Position numbers and translations under genes: made by a program. The notes beneath the pieces were generated by a model. That model had not been told where the DNA came from, searched no databases, and saw only the letters and a list, made by a program, of their open reading frames with translations. Positions 35,015-44,217 of a stretch of DNA of 64,000 nt are shown piece after piece. This stretch comes from Syntrophomonas sp. DTU019. GTDB lineage: Bacteria; Bacillota; Syntrophomonadia; Syntrophomonadales; Syntrophomonadaceae. The stretch is from the NCBI GenBank assembly GCA_913757435.1, contig CAJYDM010000002.1, positions 248,001 through 312,000 on the forward strand. The letters are read 5' to 3'. Each line of letters begins with the position of its first letter. Positions within the stretch are counted from its first letter, which is position 1.

Positions 35015-37132
35015 TCATTCGCCCACCGGCTGGAATTTTACTGTCACCGTCGAGCCCCCGGTTATCACCTTGCCAGGGTCGGGACTCTGCTGGTAGGCCA
35101 GCCCGTATCCCTCCGGCATAAGATGCAGACCCAGGTCGGATAATATCTTGGCTACCTCCCGCATGGATTTACCTTGCAGGTCAGGCACAGTCACCGGCCC
35201 GCCATGATTAGTCCTGTCTACCGCCGAAAGGCTGATTATGACCTGCTGTCCGGGTTTCAGTTTTGTGTCCGCCCGGGGGGTCTGCTGCCACACTACATTG
35301 CCGCTGCCGTTGACTTTGGTCTGCAGGCCTCGAGCCCTTATGGCGGCAGTTGCCTCTTCCAGCGGCAGGTTGACTACATCTGGAACAACAGCCATTTCCT
35401 CTTGTGGTAGGGTTTGCTCTGCATTGCCATCTTTATACATGGGCTCTTCCAGATAACGCAGGGCATCCTGCATTATATTCTTAAATACCGGAGCTGCAAC
35501 CCAGCCTCCATAATAAGGATAACCTTGCGGGGCATCAACTGCTACAAAACATAACAGACGCGGTTTATGGGCCGGGGCATAGCCGATGAAGGAAGCCACA
35601 TATTCATTGGACAGGTACCCCCCCCCAGGTGCTATCTTCTGCGCGGTACCGGTTTTCCCCCCGGCGCGGTAACCCTCAATGTAGGCATTTCTTCCGGTGC
35701 CGTTGATGACTTCTCCCTCCAAGATTGTAGAGAGGCGCTTGGCAGTTTCCTCAGTAATCACCCGGCGCACCACGGTGGGCTCATTCTGCTGCACTATCTG
35801 GCCGTCGGCGCTCACCACCTGTTTCACCAGGTAAGGTTTCATCAGATTGCCCCCATTGGCTACTGCAGCCACCGCGTTGCAAAGCTGAATCGGAGTGACG
35901 GCATTAGCCTGCCCCATGGACATAGTGGCCAGGTCGATCTGTTTGGCACGGGACTGCGGTACCAAAATCCCTGAAGCCTCTCCCGGCAGGTCGACGCCGG
36001 TAATCTGTCCGAAGCCGAAAGCATGGAGATAATGATAATATTTTTCCATACCCAGGGTCAAACCCAGCTGCACAAACGAAACGTTACAGGAATTCTCCAC
36101 TATCTGCGCGAATGTTTGCTGTCCGTGGGCCTTATGGTCAGTGCAGCCGATTGTCTCTTTGCCCACTTTAGTTGATCCAGAGCAATAAAAAGGAGTATTC
36201 TCATTGACGATAGCCTCCTGCAAAGCCATGGCAGCGGTGGTTATCTTCATGGTGGAACCGGGTTCATAGGCGTTGCTGATGGCCCAATTGCGGCGGCTGC
36301 TGGCCGGGTAATCCCCGAATTTATTGGGATCAAAAGTGGGGCGATTGGCCAGAGCTAGTATCTCCCCGCTATTAGGGTCCATCACCACGACAGTAGCGGC
36401 CTTGGCCTGGCGTTCTTTAAACACCTTATCCAGTTCGCGTTCAGCTATATATTGAATGGTCTCATCGATAGTGAGGATGAGGTTGGAACCGTCCACGGGG
36501 GGCACGAAATCATGCGTAGCCTCGGGAATCGGACGGTTGGCTGCATCGTGTTCAATGACGATACGGCCCTTTACTCCGCCCACCAAATCATTGTACTGGT
36601 AATCGATACCCTCCAAGCCGGTGTTATCCACCCCGGAAATACCTAGAACATGCGCTGCCAGGGTGCCTTTGGGGTAATAGCGACGGCTTTCTTCGGTTAG
36701 TCCGATCCCGGGGAGGTCAAGCTGCCGGATCTGTTGGGAGATCTCAGGTTCGATCTGGCGTTTGATCCACTCGTAGGAACTTCGGCGGGTAATGCGCTCA
36801 TACAGCTTGTTTTCATCCATCCCTAAAAGGGACGCTAGTTTTTGGGCTACTTCCTGCTCGCGTTTGCTGGCTAATACCTCGGCGGGAATGGCATAGACTG
36901 AGTCAGCGCTGACTGAGATGGCCAGGTCATGGCCGTTGCGGTCGTATATGATGCCTCGTTTGGATTCCACCGGAACATCGCGAGTGCGGTTCTGGGCTGC
37001 TTTTTCGGACAATTCCGCCCCGCGCACAAACTGCACCCAGAACATCCTTCCTCCCAGAATAAAAAAACCCAGGGTAAATAGCAAAAAAAGCGTGGCAATA
37101 CGCTTTCTGACCAGCAGACTGGTAGTATGCAT
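35015..37132 (-). CDS. spoVD: class B penicillin-binding protein, SpoVD/FtsI type with two PASTA domains
   Basis: A 705-residue D,D-transpeptidase. An N-terminal membrane segment (IATLFLLFTLGFFILGG) is followed by the dimerisation domain (RGIIYDRNGHDLAISV), then the transpeptidase with active-site serine at about 293 (SxxK reads STMK), the SCN motif in ENSCNVSFVQLG, and KTGT in RAGGKTGTAQK. Two C-terminal PASTA repeats begin VVPDVVNLPLEEA and VTVPDLQGKSMRE. PASTA domains at this site favour a SpoVD-like label, but it may also be the vegetative FtsI because no second copy is in the cluster. GAGGTGCGTC precedes ATG 37132. Confidence 0.92.
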   Translation of the reverse strand: MHTTSLLVRKRIATLFLLFTLGFFILGGRMFWVQFVRGAELSEKAAQNRTRDVPVESKRGIIYDRNGHDLAISVSADSVYAIPAEVLASKREQEVAQKLASLLGMDENKLYERITRRSSYEWIKRQIEPEISQQIRQLDLPGIGLTEESRRYYPKGTLAAHVLGISGVDNTGLEGIDYQYNDLVGGVKGRIVIEHDAANRPIPEATHDFVPPVDGSNLILTIDETIQYIAERELDKVFKERQAKAATVVVMDPNSGEILALANRPTFDPNKFGDYPASSRRNWAISNAYEPGSTMKITTAAMALQEAIVNENTPFYCSGSTKVGKETIGCTDHKAHGQQTFAQIVENSCNVSFVQLGLTLGMEKYYHYLHAFGFGQITGVDLPGEASGILVPQSRAKQIDLATMSMGQANAVTPIQLCNAVAAVANGGNLMKPYLVKQVVSADGQIVQQNEPTVVRRVITEETAKRLSTILEGEVINGTGRNAYIEGYRAGGKTGTAQKIAPGGGYLSNEYVASFIGYAPAHKPRLLCFVAVDAPQGYPYYGGWVAAPVFKNIMQDALRYLEEPMYKDGNAEQTLPQEEMAVVPDVVNLPLEEATAAIRARGLQTKVNGSGNVVWQQTPRADTKLKPGQQVIISLSAVDRTNHGGPVTVPDLQGKSMREVAKILSDLGLHLMPEGYGLAYQQSPDPGKVITGGSTVTVKFQPVGE

Positions 37133-37158
37133 TGTGACGCACCTCGTTTATTAGTATA

Positions 37159-37635
37159 TCAATGACTGTGCTCTGCGAGCTGTACCAGACTGGCGTAAAT
37201 CTTATGCAGGGTTTTATCCTCATTATGGCTTACGGTCACCGGGGTGGAAACTTCTACAGCACTGCCGGATACCTCGGCCTTGGCTACTTTGATATTCTGC
37301 TCCGGTCTATACATGCCCAGATTGGCAATGGCATACTGCTCCACATAATCCAGAGAGACCTGCTTCCCTATCTCATATTGAAGACGCTGGTTGGTTGATT
37401 CCAGGTGACGAATCTCACCCTCAAGCTGCACAATCTGATAGCCCAAGGTAGAAGCTTGCAAGCACAAGAACACCAGGACTAATCCATACACAAATGCTGC
37501 CACGCCTAGCTTAGCCAGCAGTTTCCCCTTTGACACCTTGCGGTAGGTCTTCTTAACTCTTTGCACCCTGGGTAGCTCCTGTTGGGGTTGTGGCGCCTCC
37601 CAGCTGTTTGTGTATTGATATTCCGCCTGTACCAT
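37159..37635 (-). CDS. ftsL: cell division protein FtsL-like
   Basis: A bitopic protein of about 158 residues with a basic cytoplasmic tail, one membrane segment (LGVAAFVYGLVLVFLCLQAS) and a periplasmic-side coiled coil (YQIVQLEGEIRHLESTNQRLQYEIGKQVS) followed by LDYVEQYAIANLGMYRPE, as in FtsL/DivIC. Position between rsmH and the class B penicillin-binding protein is diagnostic. ATG 37635 is preferred because AGGAGG lies just upstream; ATG 37659 would overlap that site and the end of rsmH. The tail is longer than usual. Confidence 0.85.
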   Translation of the reverse strand: MVQAEYQYTNSWEAPQPQQELPRVQRVKKTYRKVSKGKLLAKLGVAAFVYGLVLVFLCLQASTLGYQIVQLEGEIRHLESTNQRLQYEIGKQVSLDYVEQYAIANLGMYRPEQNIKVAKAEVSGSAVEVSTPVTVSHNEDKTLHKIYASLVQLAEHSH

Positions 37636-37655
37636 GCTTATTCTTGCCTCCTGTC

Positions 37656-38591
37656 TCATAGAACTGCTATCTTCCTGGCCACCCGCAGTTTGGCGCTGCG
37701 GGAACGGGGGTTGAATTCAGATTCGTCCTCCCCTGGGGCAATGCCCCTTCTTGTCACCACCTCGAGGTTGGGTCGGTAATTACAATTACATACCGGCTGT
37801 CGCGGAGGACATATGCAGGTTCTGGCCTGCTCAATAAAAAACTTCTTTACTATACGGTCTTCCAGCGAGTGGAAGCTGATGACACACAGCCTGCCTCCTG
37901 GCTTCAAGGCCTGCACCGCCTTGGGGAGAGCTTCCTCCAGGGCATCCAGTTCCCGGTTTACAGCAATGCGCAGAGCCTGGAAGGTCCTCCGCGCGGGGTG
38001 CTTTTCCTTACGGTAGCGAGCCGGAACGGCCTGTTTGATGATTTCAGCCAACTGCGTAGTAGTCTGTATAAACTGACTTTCGCGATATTTTACAATCGCC
38101 CTCACGATCTTCCGGGCGAATCTCTCTTCGCCATAAGTAAAAATGATATGGGTCAGTTCCGCCGGGCTGAGCTGATTGACCAGATCTGCAGCAGATACAG
38201 GTTGACTGCGGTTCATCCTCATATCCAGTTGCGCCTCTTCATGATAGCTGAAGCCGCGTTCCCGTATATCCAACTGAAATGAGGATACTCCCAGGTCCAT
38301 CAGAATGCCTTCCGCTTGCCCCTGTTCCTCAGGGGTGAGGAAACGGTCCAAATCCCGAAAGTCTCCGTGTACCAGGCGCAGTCCCGGATGAGACAGTGTT
38401 GCCGCAGTTTGCTGCAATATCTCGCTGTCTTTATCTATGGCCAGGATACTGGCCTCAGCAGATAGGTGTTCCAGCAATTGCCGCAAGTGTCCGCCGCCGC
38501 CTAATGTACAATCAATGTAAAAACCCTGACGGTCACCTAGCCAGTAATTAATGACTTCATCCCGCAGAACCGGTATGTGCACGCTTTTCAC
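37656..38591 (-). CDS. rsmH: 16S rRNA (cytosine-1402 N4)-methyltransferase RsmH
   Basis: Methylates N4 of C1402 in 16S rRNA; 311 residues. It begins HIPVLRDEVINYWL, followed by AdoMet motif IDCTLGGGGHLRQLLEHL, MDLGVSSFQLDIRERGFSYHEEAQLDMRMN, FTYGEERFARKIVRAI, TFQALRIAVNRELDALEEAL and the C-terminal SFHSLEDRIVKKFF. The start GTG 38591 has AGGAG close by. It follows mraZ, the standard first pair of the division cluster. Confidence 0.97.
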   Translation of the reverse strand: MKSVHIPVLRDEVINYWLGDRQGFYIDCTLGGGGHLRQLLEHLSAEASILAIDKDSEILQQTAATLSHPGLRLVHGDFRDLDRFLTPEEQGQAEGILMDLGVSSFQLDIRERGFSYHEEAQLDMRMNRSQPVSAADLVNQLSPAELTHIIFTYGEERFARKIVRAIVKYRESQFIQTTTQLAEIIKQAVPARYRKEKHPARRTFQALRIAVNRELDALEEALPKAVQALKPGGRLCVISFHSLEDRIVKKFFIEQARTCICPPRQPVCNCNYRPNLEVVTRRGIAPGEDESEFNPRSRSAKLRVARKIAVL

Positions 38592-38597
38592 CCACTC

Positions 38598-39020
38598 CTA
38601 TATCCCCAGCCCGTCAGCTATTTTGGCTACGGTGCTGGCAGTTGCTTGATTATAGCGTGCCCAGTTTTGCACAGACCAAATTTCAACCCGGCTCCCCACT
38701 CCGACGATCAAGAAATCCTTATCTATTCCGGCATATTCTCGCAGGTGGGCCGGCAATACCGCCCGTCCATTTTTGTCAGTCTCAAGTTCGGCCGCGCCGG
38801 AAAAGAAAAAGCGCTCAAAGGAACGGACATCCCCGCTGGTAAACGGGAGCTCGCGCAGTTTGTTAGCCAGGCGCTGCCATTCTTCCAGGGGATAGATGAA
38901 AATACAGTTGTCCAGTCCCTGGGTGCAGACAAAAGCCTCGCCGAGTTCGTCTCTGAACTTGGCGGGAATGGTTATTCTGCCTTTATTATCCAGTGAGTGC
39001 TGGTACTGACCCAAAAACAT
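38598..39020 (-). CDS. mraZ: transcriptional regulator MraZ
   Basis: A DNA-binding protein with two SpoVT/AbrB-like folds that represses the division cluster; 140 residues. The hallmark opening MFLGQYQHSLDNKGRITIPAKFRDELG and the second repeat ELETDKNGRAVLPAHLREYAGI are present. AGGGG precedes ATG 39020. Three tandem repeats matching MraZ boxes lie about 40 bases upstream, so autoregulation of the whole cluster is likely. Confidence 0.97.
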   Translation of the reverse strand: MFLGQYQHSLDNKGRITIPAKFRDELGEAFVCTQGLDNCIFIYPLEEWQRLANKLRELPFTSGDVRSFERFFFSGAAELETDKNGRAVLPAHLREYAGIDKDFLIVGVGSRVEIWSVQNWARYNQATASTVAKIADGLGI

Positions 39021-39056
39021 CCGGTTCGCCCCTAGGTTTGTTATCGAGTGGGATAG

Positions 39057-39089
39057 TAAACCACTTTACACCACTTTATACCACTTTTC
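39057..39089 (-). promoter_or_regulatory. MraZ operator: three tandem AAAGTGG repeats
   Basis: On the minus strand AAAGTGG occurs three times with 10-base periodicity, separated by TAT and TGT, and ending TTT. This matches the direct-repeat boxes that MraZ binds upstream of its own gene in other bacteria. A possible -10 (TAGAAT, 39091-39096) lies beside it, without a clear -35, so promoter placement is tentative. Confidence 0.8.
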
Positions 39090-39099
39090 TATTCTAGGT

Positions 39100-40163
39100 T
39101 GGGAAATCGTTCCCCTGCTTTGTGAACATTGGAACAAGTGGCGCTTTCTGTCAGGTTAAACGGGGAAAATTGGAAATATCGCGAGATTATAGGGTTTGTG
39201 TTGTTTTTGGGTTGCCAGGCAGCGCAATTATTTTACAAAAATCGTACCATTCGCATAATAAAACCAGGAAATTATTCCCAACAAATATTTATTTAATTTA
39301 GGCCTTAAGTATGATGAAGGGAATATCACACATGGCTGATTTAGGCGATAAAAACATTGCATATCCCAATTTATGTCCGATATTGATAGCCGTTCAAACC
39401 GCCTGAGTTGATTCGACACAGTGTCGGCGCACCTCAAAGGCCTCTTGCACCCCTAACTGACAAGCAACTTCTTATGGTCCGTAATTATCTTGGCCTATAA
39501 GCCAGGTTTGAAAGTGTTGTTACATGGCGTTTAAACATGCTTTAGCTCTATACGCCAGCCTTACTCTCGTAATATATGCAGTATGTGGCGGAGTCTGTCT
39601 TTTGTTTGGGCACAGTGGCTCGGCATATTCAGCTTGAGGGGGTTATGCCCAAACCAACTGCTGCGCAAGCTGCTAATATTCATCACTAATCTATGAGCGC
39701 AGATGGGCACAATCATCGCCGGGGCTGACATTATTACGAAGCTGTTTGGAAAGGTCGGTAAGCATTAACATTTGGGATTCGCGATTTAGGTAAATTGGTT
39801 TTTGTAGTTCTGCTATTTTGCAGCATGCTTCTTGGGGGTATCAGGGGAGGGATTTCCCGTATCACATCACGCGTTGTCACACCACATCATGCCGCTGAAG
39901 AATGGGGCTGCATCACAATCTGCATAAAGAAATTATAGTTTGGTAGAGATTAACTGTCATTGATAGTATCTGGTTTGTTCCAGCCTGATGGATTATAATT
40001 GGGCCAAGCTTGGCTACACGATCAAACTTTTTCTAAAATACTTTGATTTTGACTAGTTTTTGCCAAGTTCACAAGGAAACCTGGTGAGAATATTTGACTC
40101 CAATGTGAGCCAAAAGCAACCTAGGTATATGGCTGAGATTAATCAATTGAGAGGAGTTAGCCT
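39100..40163. other. 1.06 kb stretch without a recognisable gene
   Basis: This AT-rich gap between mraZ and the flavodiiron gene must hold both divergent promoters. The longest open frames (for example 39228-39437 minus) have no ribosome site and no similarity I recognise. I saw no tRNA, rRNA or riboswitch pattern. It may be a decayed gene, but no parent is visible. Confidence 0.4.
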
Positions 40164-42800
40164 ATGACAGCAATACCTATGCAAGATGGTGTTTATTGGG
40201 TGGGGGTGCGCGACCCCGAACTTCGGATTTTCGATGCAGTCATGACCACCGACGTCGGCACCAGTTATAATGCCTATCTGATTAAAGGCAGCCAAAAAAC
40301 GGTGCTGATGGAGGTATGCGAGGACAAGTTTTTTGACCAGTATGTGGCCAATGTCAATAGTGTTGCCAACCTTGCCGATGTCGATTATCTGATCATGAAT
40401 CATACTGAACCGGATCATTCTGAAGCGGTTGCCAAATTGCTCGACCTTGTGCCTAACCTGACGGTCCTGGGCAGTCAAACCGCGCTCAGCTTTCTGCGGG
40501 AAATCACCAATAAACCGTTCAAAGCTCAGGAGGTAAATGACGGCGATCGACTGGATTTGGGCGGGAGAACCTTGCGCTTTATCAGCGCTCCTTTCCTGCA
40601 CTGGCCGGACACCATTTATACTTATCTGGAAGAGGATCAAATCCTTTTCACCTGCGATTCGTTCGGTTCGCATTATCCCGATGAACGCCTTTTCAATGAT
40701 TTGCTGGAAAGCAATTTTCTCACCCCCTATAAAGAATATTTTGACGCTATCATCGGGCCATTCAAACCTTACGTTTTAGAAGCCCTGGACAAGATCAAAG
40801 ACCTTCCTCTGGCTATGGTGGCCCCCGGACACGGCCCGGTTTTGCGTAAGGACATCGACCGTTATATCGATCTGTACCGGCAATGGTCAACTAGAGAGCC
40901 TATTCCTAAAAGTGACAAGCCCAAAATCGTTTTGGCATATCTCAGTATCTACGGTTTTACTGAAAAATTGGCCGACAGCATCATTGACGGGGTAAGCAGT
41001 ATCGGAGATTTTGATATCAGGAGATACCGCTTGATAGAAGACAAACTTGACGACCCGGAGCTGTTGGATAGGATTGCGGAGGATCTGTTAGATGCCAGCG
41101 GGTTTCTGATCGGGTCAAATACCGTTAATGGCGATGCCCTGCCCCAGGTCTGGAGGCTGCTCAGCCGTCTGTCTCCGCTATCTCATGGGGATAAAGTGGC
41201 CATGGCCTTCGGTGCCTATGGATGGAGCGGGGAAGCGGTGCCCAGCATAGAAAACCGCCTGCGGGCCTTGCGCATGCAGGTTATGCCCGGCTTGCGGATA
41301 AGGTTTAAACCAGGTCAGGGCAACCTGGAGGATGCGTTCATGCTGGGTATGGATTTTGGACGGGCCATTCTGGAAAAGAGACAGGATAAATCCGTGCAGC
41401 GCTGGCGCTGCCTGGTATGCGGACATATTCATGTGGGGGCTGAACCGCCTGCGGTGTGCCCGGCCTGTGGAGTGGGACCGGAAAACTTCGTGCGCGAGTC
41501 CATAGAAGATGAATTTATCAACGACACCCAGGATAAATTCGTGATTGTTGGCGGGGGTATTGCCGCCCTGTCGGCCGCCCAGGCCATTCGCAAGCGCAAC
41601 CGCAGCGCGGCCATCCTGATGCTGAGTGAAGAGGAATATAAACCGTATTACCGGCCGGCCTTATCTGATCTGCTTAGTGAAGATCTGCCCGATAATCGGC
41701 TTTACGTATTTGATTCGGCCTGGTATGAAGACAACCGAGTGGAACTTAAAACTAAAACCCGGGTGGTAAAGATTGAACCGGACCAGCAAGTAGTGGTCAC
41801 AGAGCAGGGAGAGAACATCCCTTACACCAAATTGATTTATGCCACCGGGGCGCGCAGCAACATCCCACCTTTTAAAGGGCTGGAAAACCGCGGCGTTTAT
41901 AGCCTGCGCAGCCTGTCAGATGCCTTGCTCCTGAAGGAAGCCATCAAAGCGGCTAAGAAGACAGTAGTTATCGGCGGGGGCGTGCTGGGGTTGGAAGCGG
42001 TATGGGAAATGGCCTCTAGCGGGGTTGAGGTAGCGGTGGTGGAGTACAGCCAGCGCATTATGCCCCGTCAGTTGGACGAACCGTCCTCCCTGCGTTTGCA
42101 GCAGTTGATGGAGGCTAAAGGGGTAAAGCTGTACCTGGGCCTGGGCATCGAGGAAATCGTGGGCGACGGCCAGGTGCAGGGCGTGCGCCTCAATGACGGG
42201 CAGTTGTTAGAAGCGGACCTGGTGCTATTATCGACCGGGGTCAAACCTAATGTGGAATTGGCACGGGAGGCTGGTATTGAAATGGCTCAAGGGGTGGTGG
42301 TGGACAACCAGATGCGCACCAATCTGCCCAATATCTATGCGGCTGGGGACTGCGCCCAGTTTGGTGACCGGCTGGTGGGACTATGGCCGGTTTCGTTGGA
42401 GATGGGGCGAATAGCCGGAGCCGCTGCCGCTGGTGATTGGCTGGAATACAAGGCTCCCCTGTTGTCAACTATGCTGGCTGCTTTTGATATGGAGGTATTC
42501 TCAATCGGAGACGTCAATCTGCCCTCTGACCAATGCCGGATAGTGGAAGTCCAAGATCCGGTGGAGAACTTCTTCAAGCGCAGCTATTTCAAAGATGGGG
42601 TTTTAGTGGGAGAAATCATCATTGCCCCGCGGGTGGACACAACTCAATCAATGCAGAGTCTGGGCAAAGACAGCAGCGGGAAGAAACGCAGCAATCACTG
42701 GAAGTGCCGGGTCTGCGGCTATATACATCAGGGGCCCGAACCTCCCGATTTCTGCCCGGTATGCGGTGTTTCAAAAGACATGTTTGATCCTGTAATATGA
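40164..42800 (+). CDS. five-domain flavodiiron protein with two rubredoxins and NADH:rubredoxin oxidoreductase
   Basis: An 878-residue fusion that should reduce O2 (or H2O2 / NO) with electrons from NADH. Domains in order: beta-lactamase-like diiron domain (1-245) with ligands H80-x-E82-x-D84, H146, D165 and H223; flavodoxin domain (about 255-400); rubredoxin (about 412-450, CLVCG...CPACG); FAD/NAD(P)H oxidoreductase (about 457-830, IVGGGIAALSAAQ and VVIGGGVLGLEAV); and a second rubredoxin at the C-terminus (CRVCG...CPVCG). All diiron ligands look intact. GAGAGGAGTTAGC precedes the ATG. It is a single gene, and the fusion makes a complete electron chain in one polypeptide. Such fusions are known in Clostridia, including, as I recall, Syntrophomonas. 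Confidence 0.93.
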   Translation: MTAIPMQDGVYWVGVRDPELRIFDAVMTTDVGTSYNAYLIKGSQKTVLMEVCEDKFFDQYVANVNSVANLADVDYLIMNHTEPDHSEAVAKLLDLVPNLTVLGSQTALSFLREITNKPFKAQEVNDGDRLDLGGRTLRFISAPFLHWPDTIYTYLEEDQILFTCDSFGSHYPDERLFNDLLESNFLTPYKEYFDAIIGPFKPYVLEALDKIKDLPLAMVAPGHGPVLRKDIDRYIDLYRQWSTREPIPKSDKPKIVLAYLSIYGFTEKLADSIIDGVSSIGDFDIRRYRLIEDKLDDPELLDRIAEDLLDASGFLIGSNTVNGDALPQVWRLLSRLSPLSHGDKVAMAFGAYGWSGEAVPSIENRLRALRMQVMPGLRIRFKPGQGNLEDAFMLGMDFGRAILEKRQDKSVQRWRCLVCGHIHVGAEPPAVCPACGVGPENFVRESIEDEFINDTQDKFVIVGGGIAALSAAQAIRKRNRSAAILMLSEEEYKPYYRPALSDLLSEDLPDNRLYVFDSAWYEDNRVELKTKTRVVKIEPDQQVVVTEQGENIPYTKLIYATGARSNIPPFKGLENRGVYSLRSLSDALLLKEAIKAAKKTVVIGGGVLGLEAVWEMASSGVEVAVVEYSQRIMPRQLDEPSSLRLQQLMEAKGVKLYLGLGIEEIVGDGQVQGVRLNDGQLLEADLVLLSTGVKPNVELAREAGIEMAQGVVVDNQMRTNLPNIYAAGDCAQFGDRLVGLWPVSLEMGRIAGAAAAGDWLEYKAPLLSTMLAAFDMEVFSIGDVNLPSDQCRIVEVQDPVENFFKRSYFKDGVLVGEIIIAPRVDTTQSMQSLGKDSSGKKRSNHWKCRVCGYIHQGPEPPDFCPVCGVSKDMFDPVI

Positions 42801-42864
42801 CCTGTGACAAGGGAAGCAGACTGTGTGAGACGCCTGAATCCAATCGGCGAGAAATAAACGACGC

Positions 42865-42918
42865 AGAGCAATATCCACCTGATTGTATACCAGGTTAAAT
42901 GCCGTTCTGCTCTTTTTC
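42865..42918 (+). terminator. weak terminator after the flavodiiron gene
   Basis: AGAGCA (42865-42870) pairs with TGCTCT (42908-42913), enclosing an inner CCTG/CAGG hairpin, followed by TTTTTC. The stem is short and interrupted, so this is tentative. Confidence 0.4.
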
Positions 42919-43027
42919 GGTATGTTTGGGGTTCATTGTCCTTTAAGCCTTGGAATTACCGATATAAAGTCGACATAACATTAAGGACATATGCTGATAT
43001 TGACCGTACTGAAAGCGAGGTAATAGA

Positions 43028-44152
43028 ATGTCAGACCAGGGAGTCATTAGTAATAAGGATAAGGAGAAGATCAAATTTGCTTTCGAAAATGCCAAGGAAT
43101 TGCTAAAGACTCAGCAAGCTCGCGGGGAGAGGATCGAGCTGTCTATTTTAAAAGGCGATACGCCGACCTTTATGGAGTATCCCCTGGCAAAAAAACCACA
43201 GGACTTAATAGGTGCTGATGCTGTAATTTTGGGCATACCTTTTGAAGGCCTGACAATTCAAACTCCTATGATAATGGCTCCGCCTACTTGCGGCAGACCG
43301 CCTCAGGGGTCGGTGTACTGGCGCATGGGAGCAGATATTGGCACGGATATGATTCGAAAGTATTCAATTTATTATTCCATTAATCATAACCGCGGTTATT
43401 TCCCTGAAATTGATAAAGATCTGGTCTTTGAGGATCATATTCGGGTGGTGGATTATGGTGATGTGCCATACACCCCGGATGATATTGAAGGCAATCTTGA
43501 ACGGGCGGAAGAAAAAGTAGCGGATATTGTAGCGGCAGGAGCAGTGCCTATAATTCTAGGCGGTGATCACACTGTGCCTACACCCACCTTAAGAGCCATA
43601 CTCAAACCAAGAACCCAGAAAATAGGGCTCATCGTTTTCGACTCCCATATGGACCTTTCATATGAGCCAAAAAACTGGGCTTCAACCGAATGGAGCCAGG
43701 TGCTTGAACTTGGGAAAATAAGTCCTGATAATTTTGTTTGCATTGGAATAAGGGGGGTGCGCAATTCTATTTTCGAAAGAAATGTGGCCCGTGAATTGGG
43801 ACATCGTGTTATCACGATTGACGAGGTGAAAGATCGCGGTATTAAAGATGTTATGGATGAAGCCATAAAATTAGCAACCAACGGTACTGATGGGACTTAT
43901 TTTTCTTTAGATATTGACGTTATGGATCCAAGTCAGGTGATGTCGCAGAAAGCCCCGGAATTTTGGGGGCTGACTATGGATGAAATGTTCCATGCCCTGC
44001 GCCGCATCACCAGAGAGAAGATTATCGGCTGTGATATCAATGAGTATACCCCTGATTATGATTTAAATGGTATGGGGGCGCAATTCTGTGCTCGTGTTGC
44101 GGCTGAATTTCTGGGAGGAATAGCCTTAAGAAAACGTGATAAAAAGGACTGA
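43028..44152 (+). CDS. ureohydrolase family protein (arginase/agmatinase-like)
   Basis: A 374-residue binuclear-metal hydrolase that should release urea from a guanidino compound. All metal-binding motifs are present: GGDHTVPTP, FDSHMDLSY and SLDIDVMDPSQ. It is longer than classic agmatinase (about 300) because of an N-terminal extension of about 45 residues and an altered segment (MAPPTCGRPPQGSVYWRMGADIG) where agmatinases have RPGARFGP. The substrate may be arginine, agmatine, guanidinobutyrate or 2-ketoarginine; motifs do not decide. No guanidine riboswitch or nickel chaperone gene accompanies it. GCGAGG precedes the ATG. It leads a trio with an aminotransferase and an ornithine-cyclodeaminase-family gene. 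Confidence 0.85.
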   Translation: MSDQGVISNKDKEKIKFAFENAKELLKTQQARGERIELSILKGDTPTFMEYPLAKKPQDLIGADAVILGIPFEGLTIQTPMIMAPPTCGRPPQGSVYWRMGADIGTDMIRKYSIYYSINHNRGYFPEIDKDLVFEDHIRVVDYGDVPYTPDDIEGNLERAEEKVADIVAAGAVPIILGGDHTVPTPTLRAILKPRTQKIGLIVFDSHMDLSYEPKNWASTEWSQVLELGKISPDNFVCIGIRGVRNSIFERNVARELGHRVITIDEVKDRGIKDVMDEAIKLATNGTDGTYFSLDIDVMDPSQVMSQKAPEFWGLTMDEMFHALRRITREKIIGCDINEYTPDYDLNGMGAQFCARVAAEFLGGIALRKRDKKD

Positions 44153-44217
44153 GTAAGGCGGCCACCCATTTATAGTATTGTTATGGGATGATAAATAGCA
44201 CTAGAGGAGACAACAAC

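Noticed and set aside
43028-44152. Calling the ureohydrolase a guanidine hydrolase because of its length.
   Set aside because: No guanidine riboswitch or nickel-insertion genes accompany it; the substrate cannot be read from motifs.
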